Below, one piece after another: positions 16,529 through 24,772 of a stretch of 41,710 bases of DNA. Both the position numbers and the translations under genes were made by a program. Source of the DNA: an uncultured Tenacibaculum sp. Lineage in GTDB: Bacteria > Bacteroidota > Bacteroidia > Flavobacteriales > Flavobacteriaceae. How positions within the stretch are numbered: position 1 is the first letter of the stretch; the number at the start of each line of letters is the position of its first letter. Location: the NCBI GenBank assembly GCA_947497895.1, contig CANMIL010000019.1, forward strand, positions 1-41,710, given 5' to 3'. The notes below the pieces were generated by a model. That model was not told where the DNA came from. It saw only the letters and a program-made list of their open reading frames with translations, and ran no database searches.

Positions 16529-19500
16529 TTAGTTTAAAACCAATTTCTTAGTTGCTATTTTGTTATTTGTTTTCAAATTAAGTAAGTAAATACCTTTGGT
16601 GAAATTACTTAAATCAATATTGAAGCTATTGTCTTTAATGTTCTTTTTCGTAACAATAGTTTTTCCAGTAATATCAAAGATTGTGAAATCCATATTAGCA
16701 CCTTCTGACTTCCATCTAACGTTGAAAATACCTTCTGAAGGGTTTGGAGAAACTAATACTTTATCCAGGAATTGGATATCACCACTAGATAAAGTACCTT
16801 CTATTACTAAGTCATCAATTACAGCTCCTTCTTCATTAGTTGCTGCATCAGCATGAAATGCAAATCTAAAAACAATTTCAGTTTCACTTTGGAGGCTCGC
16901 TAGGTCATAACTATAATCATGACTTGTGGCGTTTGTTCCTCCTAAAGGATTACTGTCTTCACCTTCACCTGTCCATTGATTACCAGGTAATGGGACGTTG
17001 TATGGAGGTGGAGAAGCTGTAGCACTACTATTATACCAGTTAGCATCATTAGCAGATCCCAAAGTGTTCCAGTTAATACCTTTGTCTGTTGAATATTCAA
17101 CAATCATATAATCCCAATCTTGTTCAATATCAAAAGCCATTTTAAACCTTAAAACGGGATTGATAATATTGGATAGATTGTAGTATTTGGTATAAAGATA
17201 TCCTTTAGTGTTATCAGGATGATTACCAACTAACTTTGTAGCATAGGCTTTCTGACCGTTAGGAGTAGATAGTAAAGTTTTATTTACACTTCCAAGCTCC
17301 CATAGATCATTTTCTGATAATAGGGCATCTTCAGCATCTTCGAATGAATTCACAGTCGTTGGTGTTTCATTCAAATGATTAACAGAAAACGTTTTTCTTG
17401 AACTGTTATTTGTAGAATAAGTATCATTAGTTATTTCTACCGTAACATTTAATTCATAAGTACCAATAGCTAAATTTTCTGTAGGTAATGTTACTTCAGT
17501 CGTTTGTTCAGATGCTAAAGAGCCTGTCCAGTTCTCATTTTTAACTGTTCCTCCATTAAAACTATAGCTAATAGTTGCACTTGTCATGGTTTGCGTACCT
17601 TGATTTTTAATGGTTACTTTAGGTGCAATTGAGCCAGATGTGTTAATAATGTCATTTGAAGGAGCATCGATAGAGATCAATCGAACATCATTGGCAGGTA
17701 ATTGCTTAGGTATATCCGTAACAAAAATCCCTCTACCGTAAGTAGCTGCATATAATTTTGAATCTTCTTCGTTTATCTCAAGATCAGTTACTTTTGTATT
17801 AGGTAAATTATTGTCAAAAGTTTCCCAAGTTGATAAATCATCATTAGTATAGTACACTCCTAAATTTGTACCAACGTAAATAGTGTTATTACCACTTCTC
17901 GTATGATGCTTTACAACATTCTTTCCTTCAGATGGAAGATTTCCAGTAATATTGGTGAATGTAGGTGCAGCACTCTTAATATTTGTACTTTTAAATATAG
18001 AGCCCGAAGCAACAATCCAAGCCGTATTTGAATCAGTATTACTAATTTCAATTGATTCTATTTCTCCTCCAGAGAAATTTACTCTTGAGAAAGTACTTCC
18101 TTTGTCGGTAGTTCTGTAAAGGCTGAACGAGTTAGAAACCAGCATGAAGTTGTCATCATTAAGATCAATTTCAATATTATCTAAATCTCCACCGAAAGAA
18201 TGATTTGAAATTTTTGTCCAAGCCCTATTTTCTAATTTATAGACTTGGCTAAATCCTGCAAACAACTCACCAGAACTGTTCATTGACATAGGTGTAATCC
18301 ATTCTCCACCACTGTCACCAGCACCAGTTTCTTCACTAGGAGCACCAACCCAATATGAAGGGGTTTTACCTCCATCTTGAGAAACGTTTAAGCTACCTCC
18401 AAATTGAGTGAACCCGTAGAAAATACTTGCATTATTAACATCTACTATCCCTTCCATTCCATCACCTCCGTGATAGTTATACCATTTATCATCAGTTAAA
18501 CCGAATCCTCCATTGTCTTGTAAACCTCCAGCGATGGTGTTAATTTTTTGTTGAGAGATAGATATTTTGTAGAATTGACTGATTGCAATATTTTTAGTCA
18601 AATCAGTAAAAGTAGCACCCTCGTCTGTTGAAACGTAAATTCCTCCATCAGTACCCGCGAAAAATTTACCATCTATAAATCTTAAAAAATGGATGTCAGC
18701 ATGGGTATAACTAGGTTGGTTATAATTACTCCAACTATTTATTTTAGAGAAAGAACCTCCTCCATTAGTAGATTTCCAAACATCTAAAACACCAACGTAA
18801 ACCGTTTCTGCGTTTGTAGAAGAAACAGTAAGCGCAAGGTCAAACCACGCTTGAGTACTTCCGAATATATCATTAGTTTCAGCGGTTCTAGTAAAGCTAT
18901 CTCCACTATTAGTAGATTTATAAATTCCATTAAAGTTACTACGGTTATTACCAGCACTAACTATGTATACATAATTAGGGTTTGCAATAGTAACATCCAT
19001 TGTCATTCTTGTAGAGTTAGTAAGCCCTGTTATTGCGACCTCGTTAAATGACTCTCCTCCATTACTTGATTTGTAAAATTTAGTTTTGGAAAGTGCGTAC
19101 CAAGTATTAGGATCACCTGGCTTCATCTTAATGTCTATAATTTCGGCATTCAATTTTGTAGTCCAACTAGTACCTCCGTTAGTCGTTTTTTGAACCCCAG
19201 AGCTCGTAGCCACCAAAACTGTTTCAGGAGAGTTCGGATGAATATAAATCTCGTTAACTGAGCTAGTAGGATTTCCAGGGATAGCTCCAGTACTTTGCCA
19301 AGTGCTTCCTCCATCTGTCGTTTTCCAAACTCCAACAGAGTATGAATCGTTGGCATCATCATCACCGGTAGATATATAAATAGTGTTAGAATCATTAGGA
19401 TGAACAGCAATTCCCGAAACACCAATTTGAGGTAAATAATCTGTCAAAGGTTGCCAGTTTAAACCAGCATCACTAGATTTCCAAATACCTCCAGCAGGAG

Positions 19501-19951
19501 ACCCTACATAATAAGTGTTAGAGTTATTAGGGTCAACAGCAATAGCATTCACACGACCTTGTCCAGTTTGTTGGAAGTTTCTAGCAGCAAATCTATTAGA
19601 GTTTTCATATGGTCCAAGAGGTTCCCATTGACCATTGTTATTCTGATTTCTCCTACTCATATTGTTTTTCTGTCTCCATGCAGCCCATAAATCACTAGCA
19701 GGAGCAATAGTACCGTCGGCTTTAAGGTAGTCAGACCAATGGCTTTCCCATCTTTTAAAAGGTTTATAACCACTTCCTTTTTTATCCTTATCTATTGTGC
19801 TAAAATAAGATTCTGCAGAATTGGATATTTGTTGAAGAGTGTTAGAGGATCTTCTTTGTTGATCGCTATTCGTCCAAGGGGCATTGTGTTGAATTTGTCC
19901 GTAGAACGAAAACGTCAAACCAAGTAGTAAAAAAGTAATTGTTTTCTTCAT
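16529..19951 (-). CDS. Secreted beta-propeller protein with T9SS type A sorting domain
   Basis: A 1140-residue secreted protein. It has a signal peptide (MKKTITFLLLGLTFSFYGQ) and then a region to about residue 750 with many Asp-box (BNR) motifs, such as SSDAGLNW, TTDGGSTW, TTNGGTSW, SSNGGESF, STNGGGSF, STDEGATF and TTDKGSTF, as in sialidase or VPS10-like beta-propellers. Next come a CARDB-like domain (about 780-880, APSNDIINTSGSIAPKVTIKNQG), a jelly-roll module of the MAM type (about 895-1050), and the C-terminal sorting domain (SPNPSEGIFNV ... KGIYLLNLKTNNKIATKKLVLN). Type IX secretion would export it and remove the tail. Sialidase catalytic residues were not identified, so an enzyme role is not claimed; adhesion or binding is equally possible. 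Confidence 0.92.
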   Translation of the reverse strand: MKKTITFLLLGLTFSFYGQIQHNAPWTNSDQQRRSSNTLQQISNSAESYFSTIDKDKKGSGYKPFKRWESHWSDYLKADGTIAPASDLWAAWRQKNNMSRRNQNNNGQWEPLGPYENSNRFAARNFQQTGQGRVNAIAVDPNNSNTYYVGSPAGGIWKSSDAGLNWQPLTDYLPQIGVSGIAVHPNDSNTIYISTGDDDANDSYSVGVWKTTDGGSTWQSTGAIPGNPTSSVNEIYIHPNSPETVLVATSSGVQKTTNGGTSWTTKLNAEIIDIKMKPGDPNTWYALSKTKFYKSSNGGESFNEVAITGLTNSTRMTMDVTIANPNYVYIVSAGNNRSNFNGIYKSTNSGDSFTRTAETNDIFGSTQAWFDLALTVSSTNAETVYVGVLDVWKSTNGGGSFSKINSWSNYNQPSYTHADIHFLRFIDGKFFAGTDGGIYVSTDEGATFTDLTKNIAISQFYKISISQQKINTIAGGLQDNGGFGLTDDKWYNYHGGDGMEGIVDVNNASIFYGFTQFGGSLNVSQDGGKTPSYWVGAPSEETGAGDSGGEWITPMSMNSSGELFAGFSQVYKLENRAWTKISNHSFGGDLDNIEIDLNDDNFMLVSNSFSLYRTTDKGSTFSRVNFSGGEIESIEISNTDSNTAWIVASGSIFKSTNIKSAAPTFTNITGNLPSEGKNVVKHHTRSGNNTIYVGTNLGVYYTNDDLSTWETFDNNLPNTKVTDLEINEEDSKLYAATYGRGIFVTDIPKQLPANDVRLISIDAPSNDIINTSGSIAPKVTIKNQGTQTMTSATISYSFNGGTVKNENWTGSLASEQTTEVTLPTENLAIGTYELNVTVEITNDTYSTNNSSRKTFSVNHLNETPTTVNSFEDAEDALLSENDLWELGSVNKTLLSTPNGQKAYATKLVGNHPDNTKGYLYTKYYNLSNIINPVLRFKMAFDIEQDWDYMIVEYSTDKGINWNTLGSANDANWYNSSATASPPPYNVPLPGNQWTGEGEDSNPLGGTNATSHDYSYDLASLQSETEIVFRFAFHADAATNEEGAVIDDLVIEGTLSSGDIQFLDKVLVSPNPSEGIFNVRWKSEGANMDFTIFDITGKTIVTKKNIKDNSFNIDLSNFTKGIYLLNLKTNNKIATKKLVLN

Positions 19952-20062
19952 TCTGTGTATAATTATATGATACTAAATCCTGTTTTTTGTTAACAAAAAA
20001 GTTGGCTTTAGAGTGTTATCCTAAAGTATATTAACAAACTAAATTAAATTAACCCGACTAAA

Positions 20063-20605
20063 TTAAAGCATTTTATCGAAAATACTGTCTATTTTAACAG
20101 AATTGTCAAATGACTTTTTGCGAAAAGTATGTTCAATTTTTGAGTTTAAACTATTAAACGTAGAGAAAATATTTTTTACTTGTAGGTCTATTTCTTTAGA
20201 AGTAATGGCTGGGATATAAGTCATGTCAGCCAACCGCAATACTTCGTTTTGAAAAACATTAATTCGTGCTTTAAAAGCTGAACTTTTTAACTCTTCAATA
20301 TCAATACTGTCTTTAGCTAATTTTGTCAATTGCTTTAACTCTAAAGCATTATTTAATGCCTCACGAGAAGAGATGTTTTCATAAACAATTAGAAAATCTT
20401 TGAGATCAAAATACTCTTTCCAAGCTTGGATGTTCTTTAATGAAAGGCTATCAAGTGTTTTCGAAGTATGTTTTTTTACAATATCCATATCTGAATTTGT
20501 AGTTACTTCTTGTTCAGTATTCTCTTTTTTTTGAGACGTACAAGAGCACAACAAAATAATGACTAAAAAACTCAATAATTTCTGAAAATATAACTTCTTG
20601 CTCAT
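20063..20605 (-). CDS. Putative lipoprotein, function unknown
   Basis: A 180-residue protein starting at the ATG at 20603-20605 (an upstream in-frame start at 20635 would add 10 residues before the signal). The signal MSKKLYFQKLLSFLVIILL leads to a lipobox-like LCSC, so it is probably a lipoprotein. The mature part is polar and mostly helical with many Lys, Glu and Asp. I do not recognise the family. It faces away from the threonine dehydrogenase gene, with which it shares a 144-base divergent intergenic region, and lies upstream of the T9SS protein gene on the same strand. Confidence 0.7.
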   Translation of the reverse strand: MSKKLYFQKLLSFLVIILLCSCTSQKKENTEQEVTTNSDMDIVKKHTSKTLDSLSLKNIQAWKEYFDLKDFLIVYENISSREALNNALELKQLTKLAKDSIDIEELKSSAFKARINVFQNEVLRLADMTYIPAITSKEIDLQVKNIFSTFNSLNSKIEHTFRKKSFDNSVKIDSIFDKML

Positions 20606-20657
20606 GGATGTAAAAATACGGCTTTCAAAATGCATACCAAATCTCTCAGAAAATTTT

Positions 20658-20722
20658 ATGCTTTTATTAATACTTAAAAAAGCATATTTTTCTTTTGTGA
20701 AATCTTAAATTTAATACTTTTG
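20658..20722 (+). promoter_or_regulatory. Promoter of the threonine dehydrogenase gene, with upstream inverted repeat
   Basis: TTTG (20694-20697), 17 bases, then TACTTTTG (20715-20722) is a good Bacteroidota promoter. Just upstream is an 8-bp perfect inverted repeat ATGCTTTT / AAAAGCAT (20658-20665 and 20678-20685), between the two divergent genes; it could be an operator, or chance in AT-rich DNA. Confidence 0.75.
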
Positions 20723-20749
20723 TAGGGTCGTATTTTTGAATAATTGATA

Positions 20750-21706
20750 ATGAATAAAGTATTAATCATAGGAGCTTGCGGGCAAATAGGCACAGCGTTA
20801 ACTGAAAAGTTAAGAGAAGAGTTTGGAAATGAAAATGTTATAGCTTCAGATATCAGAGAAGGAGGGAAAGAAATGATGGAATCAGGTCCTTTTGAGATTG
20901 TTGATGCGACTAATAAAGATCGGATTTTTGAAGTTATTAAGCAACATGATGTAAAGGAAGTATACTTAATGGCAGCTATGCTTTCCGCGACAGCTGAGAA
21001 ATATCCTCAAAAGGGTTGGGAGTTAAATATGACTTCTTTGTTGGCTGTACTCGATTTAGCAAAGGAAAAACATATAGATAAAGTTTTTTGGCCTAGTTCA
21101 ATGGCAGTTTTTGGAAGTACTTCTCCAAAAATCAATACACCACAACAAACTATAATGGAGCCAACAACAGTTTATGGTATCAGTAAAGTGGCTGGTGAAC
21201 ATTGGTGTAATTATTACCATGAGAAGTATGGTGTTGATGTTCGAAGTATTCGATACCCAGGTATTATTAGTTGGAAGTCGTTACCCGGAGGAGGTACAAC
21301 TGATTATGCAGTAGATATTTATTTCGAAGCACTTAGAAAAGGAAACTTTGAATGTTTTTTATCGGAAGATACAAGGTTGCCAATGATGTATATGGAAGAT
21401 GCTATTAATGCTACGGTTAACATTATGAAGGCAGATAGTGAGCGAATTAAAACAAGAACTTCATATAATTTAGCAGCTATTAGCTTTACACCAAAAGAAA
21501 TAGCACAGGAAATAATAAATTATGTTCCAGACTTTGAAATAACTTATAAACCTGATTTTAGACAGGATATTGCTGATTCTTGGCCAAGAATAATTGATGA
21601 TTCTGCCGCTAGAAAAGATTGGGGATGGGAGCATGCGTACGATCTATCTTCAATGACAAAAGATATTATTACCAGCTTGAGAAAACACGAAGAATTACTT
21701 TCGTAA
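20750..21706 (+). CDS. L-threonine 3-dehydrogenase, SDR (epimerase-like) type
   Basis: A 318-residue NAD-dependent enzyme of the extended SDR family. It matches the bacterial short-chain threonine dehydrogenase described from Flavobacterium frigidimaris: NAD-binding GACGQIG near the N-terminus, Asp of IASDIR, catalytic SSMAVFG and YGISKVAGEHWC (Tyr and Lys), RYPGIISWKSLPGGGTTDYAV, and LPMMYMEDAINAT. It oxidises L-threonine to 2-amino-3-oxobutyrate, which Kbl converts to glycine; kbl is not in this window. I take the ATG at 20750 rather than an upstream TTG at 20744. It has its own promoter. Confidence 0.93.
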   Translation: MNKVLIIGACGQIGTALTEKLREEFGNENVIASDIREGGKEMMESGPFEIVDATNKDRIFEVIKQHDVKEVYLMAAMLSATAEKYPQKGWELNMTSLLAVLDLAKEKHIDKVFWPSSMAVFGSTSPKINTPQQTIMEPTTVYGISKVAGEHWCNYYHEKYGVDVRSIRYPGIISWKSLPGGGTTDYAVDIYFEALRKGNFECFLSEDTRLPMMYMEDAINATVNIMKADSERIKTRTSYNLAAISFTPKEIAQEIINYVPDFEITYKPDFRQDIADSWPRIIDDSAARKDWGWEHAYDLSSMTKDIITSLRKHEELLS

Positions 21707-21778
21707 GAACCATTAAAGTTTAACGTCTAAGTTTATGCAATTGTAATATTAGTAACTGAACAAAGTATTTTTGGTAGT

Positions 21779-21786
21779 TACTTTTG
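21779..21786 (+). promoter_or_regulatory. -7 promoter box of the thioredoxin-fold gene
   Basis: TACTTTTG matches the TAnnTTTG consensus 18 bases before the ATG at 21805. No clear -33 TTTG at the right spacing, so it may be weak or regulated. Confidence 0.5.
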
Positions 21787-21804
21787 TATAAAAAGATAGA
21801 ATAG

Positions 21805-22395
21805 ATGAAAAACATAATAGAGAATAGTTTACAAAAAGCAATAACATATAGCGATTATAGGTCTTTAGTTAGTGATCTAATAAAGGAAGGTAAATCTACT
21901 GGAAATACACAGTCTGAAGATTTATTGAACTATAGTATTTTAAACGATAAAAGAATGAATCGTTTAGATAAGACTATCAAAATTTCTGATGACGTAAAAA
22001 ATAAGGTTCAGGGCTCTGAAAAAGAACAAACTTGGTTAGTTTTAACGGAAGGATGGTGCGGAGATGCTGCACAAAATATTCCTGTAATTCATAAAATTGC
22101 TGAAGAGAATTCTAAAATCGATTTGAAATTTGTTTTAAGAGATGAAAATCCTGAGTTGATGGATGAGTTTTTAACTAATGGAGGTAGGGCTATTCCTAAG
22201 CTTATAGCATTAGATAAAGATAAGAATGTTATAGGTACTTGGGGACCACGTCCTAGTGAGGCAACATCAATGGTGAAAGATTATAAAGAAAAAAATGGAA
22301 AATTAGATGCAGAATTCAAAAAAGATTTGCAAATTTGGTACAATAAAAATAAAGGTAGAAATACCGAAGAGGATTTATTATCGTTATTCAACTAA
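21805..22395 (+). CDS. Thioredoxin-fold protein (Thioredoxin_9 type)
   Basis: A 196-residue cytosolic protein with a thioredoxin fold. The central motif is LVLTEGWCGDAAQNIPVIHKI (about 76-96), followed by IDLKFVLRDENPELMDEFL and GGRAIPKLIALD with the cis-Pro. The active-site position has a single Cys (WCGDA rather than CxxC), so normal dithiol-disulphide exchange is unlikely; it may use a monothiol mechanism or act on a bound thiol. No signal peptide. It has its own promoter and is followed by a strong terminator. The family is common in Bacteroidota and, as far as I know, not well characterised. Confidence 0.85.
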   Translation: MKNIIENSLQKAITYSDYRSLVSDLIKEGKSTGNTQSEDLLNYSILNDKRMNRLDKTIKISDDVKNKVQGSEKEQTWLVLTEGWCGDAAQNIPVIHKIAEENSKIDLKFVLRDENPELMDEFLTNGGRAIPKLIALDKDKNVIGTWGPRPSEATSMVKDYKEKNGKLDAEFKKDLQIWYNKNKGRNTEEDLLSLFN

Positions 22396-22416
22396 TTAAA
22401 ATTAAAAGTTACATTG

Positions 22417-22450
22417 CCGTTTGATGATTCTGTCATCAAACGGTTTTTTT
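22417..22450 (+). terminator. Strong intrinsic terminator
   Basis: An 11-bp perfect stem CCGTTTGATGA / TCATCAAACGG with a 5-base loop is followed by seven T. It ends the thioredoxin-fold transcript and lies only 13 bases before the start codon of the next gene. Confidence 0.93.
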
Positions 22451-22463
22451 ATATCATAATAAA

Positions 22464-22943
22464 ATGTTTGTAGATTATAATACATTATCAGATGAAGCTA
22501 GGGTGTGGGTATATCCAGCAAGTAGAAAGTTTTATCCTCAAGAAATTGAAGATTTAAAAGATAAGTTACAGGCTTTTGTTACTTCTTGGAAAAAGGATGA
22601 TGAAGAGTTTAAAGCATCTTTTGATATAAAATACAATCGTTTCGTTGTTTTCTATGTAGAGGGTAGTGTTTCCTTAACTAATGCTGATATAGATGAGCAG
22701 GTATCTTTTATATTAACACTTCAGAATGAATATGAGCTTGATTTACTTGATAAGATGAATGTTTGTTTTAAACAGGGAGAATTCGTTCAATACAAGGAAA
22801 TAAAAGCCTTTAAAAAGATGCTAAAAGAAAAATCGGTTTCTTCCAAAACTATTGTCTTCGATAATTTAGTACAATCGAAATATGACTTGGAAAACTACTG
22901 GGAGGTTCCCATAACAGAAAGTTGGTATAATCGATTTTTATAA
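22464..22943 (+). CDS. Conserved Bacteroidota protein, often mislabelled ABC transporter ATPase
   Basis: A 159-residue soluble protein that matches a family widespread in Flavobacteriia. Landmarks are MFVDYNTLSDEARVWVYPASRKF, a central IKYNRFVVFYVE, ELDLLDKMNVCFKQGEFVQYK, and the C-terminal NYWEVPITESWYNRFL. Relatives carry the database name ABC transporter ATPase, but there is no Walker A, Walker B or signature motif here, so that name should not be used. The role is unknown. A strong terminator sits just before the start codon, so how this gene is transcribed is not obvious. It converges with the next minus-strand gene, 9 bases away. Confidence 0.8.
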   Translation: MFVDYNTLSDEARVWVYPASRKFYPQEIEDLKDKLQAFVTSWKKDDEEFKASFDIKYNRFVVFYVEGSVSLTNADIDEQVSFILTLQNEYELDLLDKMNVCFKQGEFVQYKEIKAFKKMLKEKSVSSKTIVFDNLVQSKYDLENYWEVPITESWYNRFL

Positions 22944-22952
22944 TTATGTTTT

Positions 22953-23489
22953 TTAAAAGAAGCTAAAACCAATACCTAAAGAAATACTATCTAGATTTCC
23001 GTTTCTAAAACCTGCGATTTTTTTTCTGTGGAAATCGATTCTAAGAATACCGTTCCAGCTATTATCGCTTAGTCCAAGGATACCTATACCAACTTTGTAA
23101 TAGTTTCCGTTAGAGAATCTTTTTGAAGGACGAAACATTTTTCCATAACTTCCTTCAATAAACCATGCATCACTATCATCTACGATAAAATTATATCGTA
23201 AACTTCCATACATCGGAACAGAATTAATTGCATATGAAAAATGATGGTCATAACCTATGTTTACACTTGAAGCCCATCTTTTATCAAATTGATAGCCAAT
23301 CCCTGTTCTGATTAAAACGGATTTAGGTTCTATTAATGGGCCAATATCATCTCCTTCTGGACCATCGTAATATTGATTTATTCCAAAGGTTGTACTTATA
23401 GATCCAGTGAAAAAAGGATGTCCTTTTTGTGTTTGGCTAAATGTATGAATAGCAAATAGTAAAGTAGCTGTTAGTAGGAGGTTTTTCAT
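22953..23489 (-). CDS. Small outer-membrane beta-barrel-like protein
   Basis: A 178-residue exported protein with signal peptide MKNLLLTATLLFAIHTFSQ. The mature part alternates short amphipathic strands (TGIGYQFDKRWASSVNIGYD, GSLRYNFIV, WFIEGSYGKMF, YKVGIGILGLS) and ends in an aromatic strand, SLGIGFSFF, as in proteins inserted by the BAM complex. About 160 residues allow an eight-stranded barrel. No specific function is recognised. Confidence 0.75.
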   Translation of the reverse strand: MKNLLLTATLLFAIHTFSQTQKGHPFFTGSISTTFGINQYYDGPEGDDIGPLIEPKSVLIRTGIGYQFDKRWASSVNIGYDHHFSYAINSVPMYGSLRYNFIVDDSDAWFIEGSYGKMFRPSKRFSNGNYYKVGIGILGLSDNSWNGILRIDFHRKKIAGFRNGNLDSISLGIGFSFF

Positions 23490-23580
23490 TTTATATTAAG
23501 TTTTCATCAGAATTAACAAAAACTGTTCCATTAGGTGTAACAATCTGATTTTTTTGATACTAATCTTATAAAAGCTATGT

Positions 23581-23895
23581 ATGAGAAGAAGAAAAGAGAT
23601 TTATATAACCCAGCCAGTATTAAGAAATAATCGAAATTTATTTAGGAAAAAACATCTTTTTGAAAGAAAGAGAGAAGATACATTAAAAGGATGCAAAGGA
23701 AAGTTAGCTTTTAAAAAAGCCTCAGCTGAAAAACTTTTAATGATTAGAAAGAAAATTTCTGGTGAACGTCGTGTTTTTATAGTGATGGAGTATACTTTAG
23801 TGTTAGTTACGTCTTTGATATTATTGACGATTGGCCATATGTGGTTTTTAAATGAAAAAGAAGAACAAAATAAACAGAAGGAAAGGAAAAAATAG
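23581..23895 (+). CDS. Very basic single-pass membrane protein, function unknown
   Basis: A 104-residue protein with an extremely Arg/Lys-rich N-terminal 65 residues (MRRRKEIYI, LFRKKHLFERKRED, KLLMIRKKISGERR), one membrane segment at about 67-90 (VMEYTLVLVTSLILLTIGHMWF), and a charged Lys/Glu tail. By the positive-inside rule the basic part is cytosolic. I do not recognise it. A 54-residue TPR-like reading frame begins 17 bases downstream on the same strand. The ATG at 23581 is the only early start. Confidence 0.55.
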   Translation: MRRRKEIYITQPVLRNNRNLFRKKHLFERKREDTLKGCKGKLAFKKASAEKLLMIRKKISGERRVFIVMEYTLVLVTSLILLTIGHMWFLNEKEEQNKQKERKK

Positions 23896-23912
23896 CATAT
23901 ATAAAAAGGAAT

Positions 23913-24077
23913 ATGCCCGAATATAAGTTTTACATCGATGACGGAAACAAATGGTTAAGAAAAGGGCATTATAAAAACGCACGATATCAGTTTAAAAAAG
24001 CGCTAGAATTGTTTCCGGATGATCAATTAGCAAAAGAGAAACTTAATATTGTGAATCTTAAAAGTAAGATGAAATAG
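23913..24077 (+). CDS. Small TPR-like protein (54 residues)
   Basis: An ATG-to-TAG frame of 54 codons. The sequence includes GNKWLRKGHYKNARYQFKKA and LELFPDD, which fits one tetratricopeptide helix pair (the W-A-Y-F-A-P pattern at the usual spacing). It follows the basic membrane protein by 17 bases, with an A/G-rich AAAAAGGA just before the ATG, and stops 2 bases before the end of the convergent truB gene. The snug fit and the TPR pattern support a real gene. A single TPR unit might pair with a partner protein. Confidence 0.65.
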   Translation: MPEYKFYIDDGNKWLRKGHYKNARYQFKKALELFPDDQLAKEKLNIVNLKSKMK

Positions 24078-24079
24078 GT

Positions 24080-24772
24080 TTAATCGTCTTTTAACAAAGA
24101 AATAAACTCATCGATGGATTGTGCTTTGTCTACCGAAAAATCGCCAATTTTTGTTCGTCTTAAGCTTGATAAATGAGCGCCTGAATTTAAAGCAATACCA
24201 AAGTCGTGAGCTAAAGAACGGATGTAGGTTCCTTTGCTACAAACAACTCTGAATTCAGCTTTAGGGAATTCTATATTGGTTATTTCAAATTCCTTGATTT
24301 CTATCTCCCTTGACTTTATTTCAGTAGTTTTTCCTGCTCTAGCTAATTCATATAAACGTTTACCATCTTTTTTGATAGCCGAAAAAATTGGTGGTTTTTG
24401 TTGAATTTTCCCAATAAACTTAGAAGTCGTTTCATGAATTAATTCAGAAGTTATATGCTCAACAGGGTACGTTTCGTTTATTTCTGTTTCTAGGTCGTAG
24501 CTTGGTGTTGTAGATCCAATAGTGAACGTGCCAGTATATTCCTTTATTTGTCCTTGATAGGTTTCAATACTTTTAGTTTGTTTACCTGTACAAATAATAA
24601 GTAAGCCAGTAGCCAGTGGATCTAGTGTTCCTGCATGACCTACCTTTATTTTTTTTAGATTAAAGTGTTTTTTAATATGCCAACGAAGCTTATTAACCAC
24701 TTGAAAGGAAGTCCACTCTAAAGGTTTATCTATTAATAAAACCTGTCCGTCTTTGAAATCTTCAACCGTCAT
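24080..24772 (-). CDS. truB: tRNA pseudouridine-55 synthase
   Basis: A 230-residue TruB enzyme that converts U55 of the T-loop of tRNAs to pseudouridine in the cytoplasm. The catalytic motif GHAGTLDPLATGLL contains the nucleophile Asp51. Other landmarks: LLIDKPLEWTSFQVVN, KPPIFSAIKKDGKRLYELAR and CSKGTYIRSLAHDFG. The short C-terminus lacks an added PUA domain, as in many Bacteroidota. It is the last gene of the ftsX-DUF3098-uppP-truB operon, directly abutting uppP. Confidence 0.97.
   Translation of the reverse strand: MTVEDFKDGQVLLIDKPLEWTSFQVVNKLRWHIKKHFNLKKIKVGHAGTLDPLATGLLIICTGKQTKSIETYQGQIKEYTGTFTIGSTTPSYDLETEINETYPVEHITSELIHETTSKFIGKIQQKPPIFSAIKKDGKRLYELARAGKTTEIKSREIEIKEFEITNIEFPKAEFRVVCSKGTYIRSLAHDFGIALNSGAHLSSLRRTKIGDFSVDKAQSIDEFISLLKDD

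Noticed and set aside
16529..19951. Sialidase
   Set aside because: Asp-boxes are present, but the arginine triad and nucleophile Tyr of sialidases could not be found; Asp-boxes occur in many propellers.
22464..22943. ABC transporter ATPase
   Set aside because: The family carries this name in databases, but no Walker A, Walker B or signature motif is present.
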